Positions 7,995 to 15,378 of a stretch of DNA of 42,720 nt are shown in pieces. The stretch covers positions 1 through 42,720 of the forward strand of contig DASUWY010000043.1 in NCBI GenBank assembly GCA_036378175.1. Direction: 5' to 3'. The translations under genes and the position numbers were made by a program. This DNA is from Thermoleophilaceae bacterium. Its GTDB lineage: Bacteria > Actinomycetota > Thermoleophilia > Solirubrobacterales > Thermoleophilaceae. Within the stretch, counting starts at the first letter, position 1. Every line of letters begins with the position of its first letter. Under the pieces are notes generated by a model. The model ran no database searches and was not told where the DNA came from. It saw only the letters and a list, made by a program, of their open reading frames with translations.

Positions 7995-8020
7995 TGTAGT
8001 TCCTAGGTACGTTCGTCAGT
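7995..8020 (+). repeat. Left terminal inverted repeat of the IS481 element
   Basis: 26 bp beginning TGTAGTTCCTAGG. It pairs with 9027-9052 at 22 of 26 positions and itself contains a CTAG at 8003-8006. Confidence 0.93.
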
Positions 8021-8035
8021 AGGCCATCCGGGCCC

Positions 8036-8075
8036 CCTTGGAGGCTGAGAGGTGCGAACCAACTCAGTCCCAAGG
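8036..8075 (+). promoter_or_regulatory. Hairpin covering the transposase ribosome binding site
   Basis: Arms CCTTGG..CTGAG (8036-8049) and CTCAG..CCAAGG (8063-8075) form an 11-bp stem with a small internal bulge. The 3' arm takes up AAGG of the ribosome site AAGGAGG (8072-8078). A folded transcript would hide the ribosome site of the transposase start at 8086. Confidence 0.55.
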
Positions 8076-8085
8076 AGGACTCCGG

Positions 8086-9057
8086 ATGAAGCTTCACGGT
8101 AATGCCCGCACCTGTCCGAACAGCCGCAGGCTGCTCGTCGAGCGGATCGAAAGCAAGGCTTGGTCGCTGGCGACGGCGGCCGCGGCCGCCGGCGTCAGCG
8201 AGCGCACGGCCTGGCGTTGGCTGAAGCGCTGGCGTCAGGAGGGCGAGCGGGGCCTGCTCGACCGCAGCTCACGGCCGCACCGCTCGCCGACCCGGTTGCC
8301 GCAGCCAAAGGTCGACGCGATCGAGAAGCTGCGCAGGCTCTGGATGACGGCGGCGCAGATCGCCGAGATGTTGGGCCTCGCGCTCTCGACGGTGTCGCTC
8401 TGGCTCAAACGGATCGGGCTCGGGCGCCGCTCGCGGCTGGAACCGCCCGAGCCGCCCAACCGCTACGAGCGCCGCCATCCCGGCGAGCTCGTGCACGTCG
8501 ACATCAAAACGCTCGGGCGCATTTCCGAGCGCGGCGCCGGCTGGCGCGTCACCGGCAGCCGCAAAAGCCAGTTCAAGGCACACCAGGACGGCCGCAGCCG
8601 CGGCGTCACACGTTTCGAGTTCGTGCACGTCGCCGTCGACGACCACTCGCGCCTGGCTTACGCCGAGGTGCTCGACAATCTCGACGCGGTCACCGCCGTC
8701 GGCTTCCTCAAGCGCGCGGTCACGTGGTTCTCAGAACGCGGCATCGGCATCAGGGAAGTGATGACCGACAACGGCGCCGCCTACGTCTCATTCGCCCACC
8801 GCGACGCCTGCGCCCAGCTCGGCATCCGCCACCTGCGCATCAAACCCGGGCGGCCACGGACGAACGGGAAGGCCGAACGCTTCATCCAAACCCTCAAGAA
8901 CGAATGGGCCTACGCGCGCATCTACGGCAGCTCAGCAGAACGCACCGAGGCCCTCTCGTTCTTCCTAAACCACTACAACTTCAGACGCCCACACGGCTCT
9001 CTCGGCCACAAACCCCCAGCGTCACGACTGACCAACGTCGTTAGGAACTACACCTAG
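8086..9057 (+). CDS. IS481-family DDE transposase; stop codon supplied by target DNA
   Basis: 323 residues from ATG 8086, which has a perfect AAGGAGG seven bases upstream. N-terminal helix-turn-helix (about 18-110: SERTAWRWLKRWRQEG and STVSLWLKRIGLGR) binds the ends; the rve-type catalytic core carries the DDE triad in VHVDIK, MTDNGAAY and GKAERFIQTLKNEW. The C-terminal SLGHKPPASRL is typical of the family. The element ends with the first base of the last codon; the remaining two bases and the TAG stop (9055-9057) come from the duplicated target CCTAGC. No frameshift or truncation. Confidence 0.96.
   Translation: MKLHGNARTCPNSRRLLVERIESKAWSLATAAAAAGVSERTAWRWLKRWRQEGERGLLDRSSRPHRSPTRLPQPKVDAIEKLRRLWMTAAQIAEMLGLALSTVSLWLKRIGLGRRSRLEPPEPPNRYERRHPGELVHVDIKTLGRISERGAGWRVTGSRKSQFKAHQDGRSRGVTRFEFVHVAVDDHSRLAYAEVLDNLDAVTAVGFLKRAVTWFSERGIGIREVMTDNGAAYVSFAHRDACAQLGIRHLRIKPGRPRTNGKAERFIQTLKNEWAYARIYGSSAERTEALSFFLNHYNFRRPHGSLGHKPPASRLTNVVRNYT
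9027..9052 (-). repeat. Right terminal inverted repeat of the IS481 element
   Basis: Reads TGTAGTTCCTAACG on the minus strand, matching 22 of 26 positions of the left end. It overlaps the last codons of the transposase. Confidence 0.93.
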
Positions 9058-9058
9058 C
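9053..9058. repeat. Target-site duplication, right copy (CCTAGC)
   Basis: Identical to 7989-7994. It supplies the TAG stop of the transposase on the plus strand and the TAG stop of the lipoprotein gene on the minus strand. Confidence 0.93.
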
Positions 9059-9620
9059 CGCCCTGGACCGTCTTGCCGTTCTTGAAGTTGACGGTGGTGT
9101 GTGGCGCGGCCTGCACCACGATGCCGCGGAAGTGGCCGCTCGGGTTCTCTCGGCCGCTTGGATCGACCGCCACCGCCTTGCCGTAGAGCCCAGCCGAGAC
9201 CGTGTACTTGATCTTGAACGGGCCGGGCTGCACCGCGGTGACGTTCCACTTGAAGGTGGCCACCTGACCAGGCCTCAGCTCGCGGCCGAAAGCCGAGGTG
9301 CTCTGGTTGGCGGTGTCGCCGCCCACCGGACCGCTGTTGACGATGAACACCGGCCGGCTCGCGTCGGCGAGGTTGGCCTGCGTGCTGTTGCGGTTGAACG
9401 AGTCGACGGTCACGGACGGGTTCGGCAGCGGCCGGCTGTCGACGTTCTTCACCGTCACGACCATCACGGACCGCTTGGCGAGCTTCTGCTTGGCGGGGAA
9501 GCGCCCATGCACCTCGACCTTGAACTTGCCCGACGGCTCGTGCGCGTCCTGCTGAGACCCGCCGCACGCTGACAGCGCAAGCGCGGCGAGGGCAGCAAGA
9601 GCCGCTCCGCCTGCACGCAT
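9054..9620 (-). CDS. Predicted lipoprotein of unknown function
   Basis: 188 residues. The start at ATG 9620 gives a clean lipoprotein signal peptide with lipobox ALSAC (Cys19); an upstream in-frame start at 9644 would add eight residues before it. After the Cys comes a low-complexity linker and a beta-rich domain (FKVEVHGRFP, MVVTVKNVDSRPLPNPSVTV, RPGQVATFKWNVTAV, FKIKYTVSAGLYGKA) resembling an immunoglobulin-like extracytoplasmic fold. Anchored outside the cell membrane; role unknown. It is divergent from the mce operon 184 bases away, so a link to lipid transport is possible but unproven. Its stop lies in the IS target duplication. Confidence 0.8.
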   Translation of the reverse strand: MRAGGAALAALAALALSACGGSQQDAHEPSGKFKVEVHGRFPAKQKLAKRSVMVVTVKNVDSRPLPNPSVTVDSFNRNSTQANLADASRPVFIVNSGPVGGDTANQSTSAFGRELRPGQVATFKWNVTAVQPGPFKIKYTVSAGLYGKAVAVDPSGRENPSGHFRGIVVQAAPHTTVNFKNGKTVQGG

Positions 9621-9717
9621 TCCCTGCGCTCCCCTCGCGTCCAAAGCGGGCGGAACATACCACGGGGCAGCGCCGTTTCGACGCAGTTTGGAGGGTGGGG
9701 TACGCCACGGTTCCCGG

Positions 9718-9746
9718 TTGCCCGCCCAGAAGCGATCCCGTAGTCT
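9718..9746 (+). promoter_or_regulatory. Candidate promoter of the mce operon
   Basis: TTGCCC (9718-9723), 17-base spacer and TAGTCT (9741-9746) in the gap before the first permease gene, followed by GGGAGGAG (9788-9795) as ribosome site. Partial consensus only. I saw no operator-like palindrome here. Confidence 0.35.
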
Positions 9747-9803
9747 TTCCCGCCGGAGGAGAGGGGAGCTCTCGCTTCCCTGTTTACGGGAGGAGCCGAC
9801 GGA

Positions 9804-10610
9804 GTGGTTCGTGCAGTAGCTGATCGGGCGTTTCTACCTACCAAGAACCTGCTCGAACAGGTAGGGGACATGATGATCCTGACCGGCAAGACGATCTTGT
9901 CGGCCATCCGCCCACCGTACCCGTACGGCGGGGAGTTCGTGAACCAGTTCCTGTTCGCGCTGCGGCTCTGCTGGTTCCCGCTGCTCATCTCCACGGTCGC
10001 GATCAGCTTCGGCGCGCCGGGCCTCCAGGCGGGCAACTTCCTCACGCTGTTCGGCGCGATCGACCGGCTCGGCGGCTTCTTCGTCCTCACATCGATTCGC
10101 GAGTTCGGCCCCAACGTCACGTCGATCATCCTCGCCGGGGTGGCCGGCACGGCGATCACCGCCGACCTCGGCGCGCGCAAGATCCGCGAGGAGCTCGACG
10201 CCCTTCAGGTGCTCGGCGTGGACCCCGTGAAGAACCTCGTTGTGCCGCGCTTCCTGGCGCTGATGATCGCCACCGCGCTGTTCGACATCTACGCGATCAT
10301 CTTCGGCATCTTCGGCGGCATCCTGGCCACGCTGGCCTTCCACGCGCCGCTCGGCCCGTTCTTCTCCACCCTGCTCACGAACGCGTCCACCACCGACCTC
10401 TGGGGCTCGGTGCTGAAGACCACGATCTTCGGAGCGATCATCGCGATCGTCTCCTGTTACAAGGGCATGACCGCATCGGGCGGCGCCGAGGGCGTGGGCC
10501 GCGCGGTGAACCAGGGCGTGGTGATCGCCTTCATCGGGATCTTCGCGTTCAACTACGTGTTCACCCAGACGCTGCTGGCCACGCATCCCGAGATTTCGGT
10601 CATCAAGTGA
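9804..10610 (+). CDS. yrbEA: YrbE/MlaE-family ABC permease, first of the mce operon
   Basis: 268 residues with about five to six membrane helices. It is the integral membrane half of the Mce lipid importer and pairs with the next permease. The family signature is visible around residues 108-150: AGVAGTAITADLGARKIREELDALQVLGVDPVKNLV with the conserved EExDAL helix that touches the ATPase (quoted in parts: ADLGARKIREELDAL, QVLGVDPVKNL). TASGGAEGVGRAVNQGVV near the end is also family-typical. The GTG start at 9804 follows GGGAGGAG; an ATG at 9870 is the alternative. It is followed after 39 bases by the second permease. Confidence 0.93.
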   Translation: MVRAVADRAFLPTKNLLEQVGDMMILTGKTILSAIRPPYPYGGEFVNQFLFALRLCWFPLLISTVAISFGAPGLQAGNFLTLFGAIDRLGGFFVLTSIREFGPNVTSIILAGVAGTAITADLGARKIREELDALQVLGVDPVKNLVVPRFLALMIATALFDIYAIIFGIFGGILATLAFHAPLGPFFSTLLTNASTTDLWGSVLKTTIFGAIIAIVSCYKGMTASGGAEGVGRAVNQGVVIAFIGIFAFNYVFTQTLLATHPEISVIK

Positions 10611-10649
10611 TCGCGTTGAAGAAAGGGTGGCCAGTGACCGGAGTTCGCC

Positions 10650-11450
10650 ATGGGTAGAACCTGGTTGGCCGTTCCGCGGGATTGGGTCGCCTCCATCGGC
10701 GACATCGCCAAGTTCGCCGCTCGCGACTTCTACGAGATCTTCAGCGGCCGCATCATCAAGTTCTTCGGCGAGGTGCTGCGCCAGGCCGGCATCCTGATCC
10801 TGGGCTCCACGCTCGTGATCTGGAGCCTCGCGTTCATCCTCGGGCTCGAGTGCGGGATCGAGGGCGCCTACTTCAACCGCGCGGTGGGCGCGCCCGCGTA
10901 CGCCGGCGTGTTCTCGGCGTGGTGCGACCTGCGCGAGGTCATCCCGTACGCCTTCGGCTACATGATGGCCGCGAAGGTGGGCACGGGCCTCGTGGCCGAG
11001 ATCGGAGCCATGCGGATCTCCGACGAGGTGGACGCGCTCGAGGTGATGGGCATCAGCTCGATGACGTTCCTCTGCGCCACGCGCCTGCTCGCCGGCTGGA
11101 TCGTGCTGCCGTTCATGTACATCGCCGCCGTGGGCGCCGGGTTCTTCGCGTCCTATCTCGCGGTGGTGCAGCAGATCGGGGAGGTCTCGTCAGGTGGCTA
11201 CTTCCTGATCTTCTGGATGTTCCAGAACCCACCTGACTTGTTATTCAGCCTGATCAAGGCGATGGCGATGGCCACCCTGATAGTGGTGGTTGGCACCTAC
11301 TATGGGTACACGGCCAGCGGCGGACCGGTGGGCGTGGGAACCGCAACCGCGAAGTCGATGGTGTTCAACGTGGTGGGTGTCCACCTCGTGGGGATGCTCG
11401 GCACTCAGATCTTCTGGGGGTCGAACCCGAGGGCGCCGATTGGTGGATGA
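10650..11450 (+). CDS. yrbEB: YrbE/MlaE-family ABC permease, second of the mce operon
   Basis: 266 residues, about five helices after a cytosolic amphipathic N-terminus. Signature AEIGAMRISDEVDALEVMG at about 115-133 is the cytosolic coupling helix; YTASGGPVGVGTATAKSMV near 225 closes the domain. Forms the heterodimeric permease with the preceding product. The ATG at 10650 follows GACCGGAG. Its TGA overlaps the ATG at 11447, but the next gene more likely starts at 11462. Confidence 0.93.
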   Translation: MGRTWLAVPRDWVASIGDIAKFAARDFYEIFSGRIIKFFGEVLRQAGILILGSTLVIWSLAFILGLECGIEGAYFNRAVGAPAYAGVFSAWCDLREVIPYAFGYMMAAKVGTGLVAEIGAMRISDEVDALEVMGISSMTFLCATRLLAGWIVLPFMYIAAVGAGFFASYLAVVQQIGEVSSGGYFLIFWMFQNPPDLLFSLIKAMAMATLIVVVGTYYGYTASGGPVGVGTATAKSMVFNVVGVHLVGMLGTQIFWGSNPRAPIGG

Positions 11451-11461
11451 AAGGAGAGGGA

Positions 11462-12355
11462 GTGGCTGAGGAGTACGAGCGCACGGAGGAGGACGGGGAG
11501 CTCGCGCCCGAGGACCAGCCGACTCAGGTGGTGGACGACCGTTCGCCCGAAGAGCAGGAGGAGTACAAGTGGCATACCGGGGAGAAGCGCGACCACGGCT
11601 CCGATGACGCGATCGAGTTCATCGACGTCAAGAAGAGCTTCGGCCGCAACACGATTCTCAACGGCCTGAACCTGGGCATCCCCGACAACATGATCTCGAT
11701 GATCCTGGGCCCGTCGGGCACCGGGAAGTCGGTATGCATCAAGCACATGGTCGGCCTGCTCTATCCCGACGAGGGGGACGTGCTCGTGCACGGCGAGTCG
11801 GTGCCGAACATGGCCGATGACGACCTCTTCGAGATGCGCAAGAAGTTCGGCGTGCTGTTCCAGGACGGCGCGCTGTTCGGCTCAATGAATCTGTACGACA
11901 ACGTCGCGTTTCCGCTGCGGCAGCACACGGACAAGGCGGAGGACGAGATCGCCGAGATCGTGAACCGCCGGCTCAAGGAGGTAGGGCTCGGCGGGGCGGG
12001 GGACAAGATGCCGAACGAGCTCTCGGGCGGGATGCGCAAGCGGGCAGGCTTCGCGCGCGCGCTCGTGCTCGACCCGCAGATCGTGCTGTTCGACGAGCCG
12101 GACTCCGGACTCGACCCGGTGCGCACCGCTCTCCTGTGCGAGCTGATCAAGGAGATTCACGACGAGAACGGCGGCTGCTACGTCGTCATCACGCACGACA
12201 TCATGTCCGCGCGCCGCGTGGCCGAGTACATCGCGATCCTGTGGAAGGGGAGGATCGTGGAGTCCGGCCCGGCGGAGGAGTTGTTCAACTCCGACAACCA
12301 GTTCGTGCGGCAGTTCCTCTCAGGCGAGGCCAAGGGCCCGCTCGGGATGGAGTAG
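11462..12355 (+). CDS. mkl: Mkl/MlaF-type ATPase of the Mce importer
   Basis: 297 residues. Walker A GPSGTGKS (83-90), Q-loop LFQDGALFG, signature LSGGMRKRAGFARAL, Walker B IVLFDEPDSGLD and H-loop VITHD are all intact, so it should hydrolyse ATP to drive the permease pair. The first 45 residues are strikingly acidic (ERTEEDGELAPEDQP, SPEEQEEYKW), a non-conserved extension. Start: GTG 11462 has AAGGAG five bases upstream, a better choice than the ATG at 11447 that overlaps the preceding stop. In mycobacteria the ATPase gene usually lies away from the mce genes; here it sits between permeases and mce genes. Confidence 0.93.
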   Translation: MAEEYERTEEDGELAPEDQPTQVVDDRSPEEQEEYKWHTGEKRDHGSDDAIEFIDVKKSFGRNTILNGLNLGIPDNMISMILGPSGTGKSVCIKHMVGLLYPDEGDVLVHGESVPNMADDDLFEMRKKFGVLFQDGALFGSMNLYDNVAFPLRQHTDKAEDEIAEIVNRRLKEVGLGGAGDKMPNELSGGMRKRAGFARALVLDPQIVLFDEPDSGLDPVRTALLCELIKEIHDENGGCYVVITHDIMSARRVAEYIAILWKGRIVESGPAEELFNSDNQFVRQFLSGEAKGPLGME

Positions 12356-12406
12356 GACCGCTGTGCTGGCCATACGGCGCAAGATGCGTCGCCCCGACCA
12401 CCCTTC

Positions 12407-12426
12407 GGACGCAACGGGAGGCGTCC
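12407..12426 (+). promoter_or_regulatory. Intercistronic hairpin GGACGC-N8-GCGTCC
   Basis: Perfect 6-bp stem whose loop contains GGGAG, in the 89-base gap between the ATPase and the first mce gene, 18 bases before the TTG start. This is the largest gap inside the operon, so the hairpin may set the relative expression of channel proteins and ATPase or stabilise the downstream mRNA. Confidence 0.35.
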
Positions 12427-12444
12427 AAAGAATGAGACTCGCCT

Positions 12445-13845
12445 TTGCCCACTCCCACAACCCCGCATAACCCGTCGCCGCAAAGGAGGCGGCGCGGCGA
12501 GAGCGGCTCCGCGCTTGCGCGCACCATCGCGATAGTCGGCGTGATCATCGCCGTCGCGATCGTCGGCGTGCTGCTGTTCGGCGGCGGGGGCGGCTATCAG
12601 GTAACCGCCGAGTTCACTAGCGCGAGCCAGCTCGTGAAGGGCAACCTCGTGATGGTCGGCGGGGTGGAGGTTGGGAAGGTGAACGACATCTCGCTCGCGC
12701 CGAACGGCCTTGCGCGCGTGAAGATGAGCGTGAACTCGGCCTTCTCGCCGCTCCACCGGGGCACGGTGGCCACGATCCGGGTGAACTCGCTGTCCGGCAT
12801 CGCCAACCGCTATGTGTCGCTCCAGCCGGGCCCCAACTCGAACGACCCGATCAACAGCGGCGGCACCATCACGGCGGACAACACCAACTCCGCCGTCGAC
12901 CTCGATCAGATCTTCAACACGCTGGACAAGCGCACGCGGCGCGGGCTGCAGCAGCTCATCCGCGGCTCGGGCAGGCAGCTTCAGGGCAAGGGCAAGCTTG
13001 CGAACCAGAGCCTCCGCTACCTGGCGCCCGCCCTTTCGACGTCGTCGCTCGTCACGCAGGAGCTGGCGCGCGACCAGGTGGAGTTCCAGAAGTTCGTCAC
13101 CGACACCTCGAACGTGGTCACCACCATAGCCGGGCGGCGCGCCGACCTGTCGAGCCTCGTGGGCAACGCGAACGCGACGATGCGCGCGATCGGCAACGAG
13201 AACGTGTCGCTCGCACAGGCGCTCGGCGTGCTCCCGCAGACGCTGCGCCAGGCGAACACGACGTTCGTGAACCTGAACTCCACGCTGAACGACCTCGACC
13301 GGCTCGTGAACGCCTCGAAGCCGGCGACCAAGCGGCTGGCGCCGTTCCTCGCCCAGCTGCGCCCGCTCGTCCGCGACGCCACGCCCACCATCACGGATCT
13401 GCGCCATCTGATCCGCACACCGGGCGCGAACAACGATCTCATCGAGCTGCTCACCAAGCAGCCCAAGCTGGCGAGCCTCGCCAAGTCCGACTTCCCGCGC
13501 ACGATCCGGGCGTTCCAAAAGGGGCAGCCGGTGGTGGACTACCTGCGGCCGTACTCGCCGGACTTCACCGGCTGGCTCACGAAGTTCGCCGAGGGCGCCG
13601 CCAACTTCGACGCGAACGGCCATTACGCGCGCATCATGCCGATGTTCAACGCGTTCTCGCTCACGGACAACGCGAGCGGGTCGTTCCTCACCGCCGCGCC
13701 GCCGTCGCAGCGGATGGCCGGGTTCCAGACGCACCGCCAGGAGCGCTGCCCGGGCGGTGCCGTGCAGCCGGCGCCCGACGGCTCGAATCCGTACCAGGAG
13801 CCGCAGACCACATGTGACCCCTCGACCGTCCCGCCCGGCCCGTGA
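12445..13845 (+). CDS. mceA: Mce-family protein 1
   Basis: 466 residues. One membrane anchor (27-45, TIAIVGVIIAVAIVGVLLF) and the MlaD/MCE barrel (50-130: GNLVMVGGVEVGKVNDISLA, then SGIANRYVSLQPG) are followed by long helical repeats that form the needle or tube, and by the NFDANGHYARI motif near 390, a form of the FxGNGxY signature of actinobacterial Mce proteins. A Pro-rich tail with two Cys ends it. Start: TTG 12445 is the only start before the anchor in this frame apart from GTG 12541, which would cut the anchor. Together with five paralogs it should form the hetero-hexameric lipid channel outside the membrane. Confidence 0.9.
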   Translation: MPTPTTPHNPSPQRRRRGESGSALARTIAIVGVIIAVAIVGVLLFGGGGGYQVTAEFTSASQLVKGNLVMVGGVEVGKVNDISLAPNGLARVKMSVNSAFSPLHRGTVATIRVNSLSGIANRYVSLQPGPNSNDPINSGGTITADNTNSAVDLDQIFNTLDKRTRRGLQQLIRGSGRQLQGKGKLANQSLRYLAPALSTSSLVTQELARDQVEFQKFVTDTSNVVTTIAGRRADLSSLVGNANATMRAIGNENVSLAQALGVLPQTLRQANTTFVNLNSTLNDLDRLVNASKPATKRLAPFLAQLRPLVRDATPTITDLRHLIRTPGANNDLIELLTKQPKLASLAKSDFPRTIRAFQKGQPVVDYLRPYSPDFTGWLTKFAEGAANFDANGHYARIMPMFNAFSLTDNASGSFLTAAPPSQRMAGFQTHRQERCPGGAVQPAPDGSNPYQEPQTTCDPSTVPPGP

Positions 13846-15371
13846 GAAGGCTGGCCCTCATAGCTCTCGTGCTCGTGGCGGTGCCGGTGGTGCTCGTGTT
13901 CGGCACGGGCGCGGGCGGTGGAGGCGGAGGCGGCACGTACAGGGTCCGCGCGATCTTCGACTACGTCCGCGCGGTGCCGGGCGAGGACGTGAAGGTGGCC
14001 GGCGCGAAGGTCGGCACCATCGAGTCGCTCCACGTGACGCCAGACAACAAGGCCGCGGTGGTCCTGGCCATCAGCAAGGCCGGCTTCTCGCCCTTCCACA
14101 CGGACGCTCACTGCACGATTCGGCCGCAGTCGCTGATCGGCGAGACGTTCGCCGAGTGCTCGCCCGGCAGCATGCGCGCACCGGTGCTGCCCGCGATCCG
14201 GCGCGGCGACGGCAAGGGCCAGCACCTGCTCACCGTGCAGCACACGAGCTCGCCGGTGGACATCGACGAGATCAACGACATCATGCGCGAGCCCACGCGC
14301 CAGCGCCTGGCGATCCTGATCAACGAGTTCGGCACCGCGCTCGCCGGCCGCGGCAAGGACCTGAACGTGGCCATCCATCGCGCCAACCCCGCGCTGCGCG
14401 ACACCGACAAGGTGCTCGCCATCCTGGCTCAGCAGAACCGCACGCTCGCCGACCTTGCGAAGAACTCGGACCAGGTGCTGCAGCCGCTTGCCGCCAAGCG
14501 GCGCCAGGTGGCCGACTTCATCGTGCAGGCCAACAAGACGGCGCAGGCCACGGCCGCCGTGCGCGGCGACATCTCCGCCGGCATTCAGCGCTTCCCGGCG
14601 TTCCTGCGCCAGCTCAAGCCCACGCTCACCGACCTCGGAGCTCTCTCGGATGAGATGACGCCGGTGATCACCGACCTCGGGCGCGCGGCTCCCGGGCTCA
14701 ACCGCTTCGTGATCGAGCTCGGTCCCTTCTCGAAGGCCTCGATCCCGGCGATCAAGTCGCTCGGCCAGGCCGCGGACGTGGGCACGCCCGCGCTCGTGGC
14801 GTCCAAGCCGATCGCCACTGACCTCGCCCAGCTTGCGGTGAACGCGGACCCGGTGTCGAAGAACCTCGACGCGCTCCAGAAGAGCCTCACGGCCACCGGC
14901 GGGGTGAACAGGCTCATGGACTACATCTTCTTCCAGATGCAGGCCATCAACGGCTTCGACGGCATCAGCCACTACCTGCGTGCCGGCCTGATCCTCAACG
15001 CCTGCTCCACCTACGCGACGAAGGTCGTGGCGCCCGACTGCCGGGCCACCTTCGACAGGGTGAACTCGGCCAGCGCGACCTCGTCGTCGGCGTCCAGCTC
15101 CACGGGCGACCCGCTCCTCGACCGCACTCACGCCGCCATCCTGAAGGCGCTGAGCGGCCAGAATGTCGCGCCCGCCTCCTCCGGCGGCGGGACGAACGCG
15201 GCCGCGGCGAGGCAGCCCAGCCTGCTCCAGCGCTTCATCGCGCTGGCGAACCCGAACGTCGACCGCCAGCGCAAGGCTGCGCTGAACCGCATCCGCCGCG
15301 GCGCGAGCAGGGACGGCTCGCCGGCGCTCGGCCAGGCCGATCCCGCCCTCAACTACCTCCTGGGACCGTGA
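13842..15371 (+). CDS. mceB: Mce-family protein 2
   Basis: 509 residues. The GTG start at 13842 overlaps the previous stop (GTGA), implying coupled translation. Anchor at 3-20, a Gly-rich hinge (GAGGGGGGG), then the MCE domain (about 32-110: PGEDVKVAGAKVGTIESLHV, GETFAECSPG). The helical part contains the Mce-wide SSPVDIDEI and GKDLNVAI motifs, then INGFDGISHYLRA. Between about 405 and 418 it has a Ser/Ala linker, and the C-terminal 90 residues are disordered-looking and basic. One of six subunits of the predicted lipid tube. Confidence 0.9.
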   Translation: MRRLALIALVLVAVPVVLVFGTGAGGGGGGGTYRVRAIFDYVRAVPGEDVKVAGAKVGTIESLHVTPDNKAAVVLAISKAGFSPFHTDAHCTIRPQSLIGETFAECSPGSMRAPVLPAIRRGDGKGQHLLTVQHTSSPVDIDEINDIMREPTRQRLAILINEFGTALAGRGKDLNVAIHRANPALRDTDKVLAILAQQNRTLADLAKNSDQVLQPLAAKRRQVADFIVQANKTAQATAAVRGDISAGIQRFPAFLRQLKPTLTDLGALSDEMTPVITDLGRAAPGLNRFVIELGPFSKASIPAIKSLGQAADVGTPALVASKPIATDLAQLAVNADPVSKNLDALQKSLTATGGVNRLMDYIFFQMQAINGFDGISHYLRAGLILNACSTYATKVVAPDCRATFDRVNSASATSSSASSSTGDPLLDRTHAAILKALSGQNVAPASSGGGTNAAAARQPSLLQRFIALANPNVDRQRKAALNRIRRGASRDGSPALGQADPALNYLLGP

Positions 15372-15378
15372 TCGCCTG

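Larger units (their letters stand above)
7995..9052 (+). mobile_element. IS481-family insertion sequence, 1058 bp, intact
   Basis: The ends are 26-bp inverted repeats (7995-8020 and 9027-9052) matching at 22 of 26 positions, both beginning TGTAGTTCCTA; the four mismatches are at positions 12-14 and 20. A 6-bp duplication CCTAGC flanks the element. It carries one transposase gene with an intact catalytic triad. It sits between two convergent genes and interrupts neither. The intact ends, duplication and gene suggest a recent insertion that may still be mobile. Confidence 0.95.
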
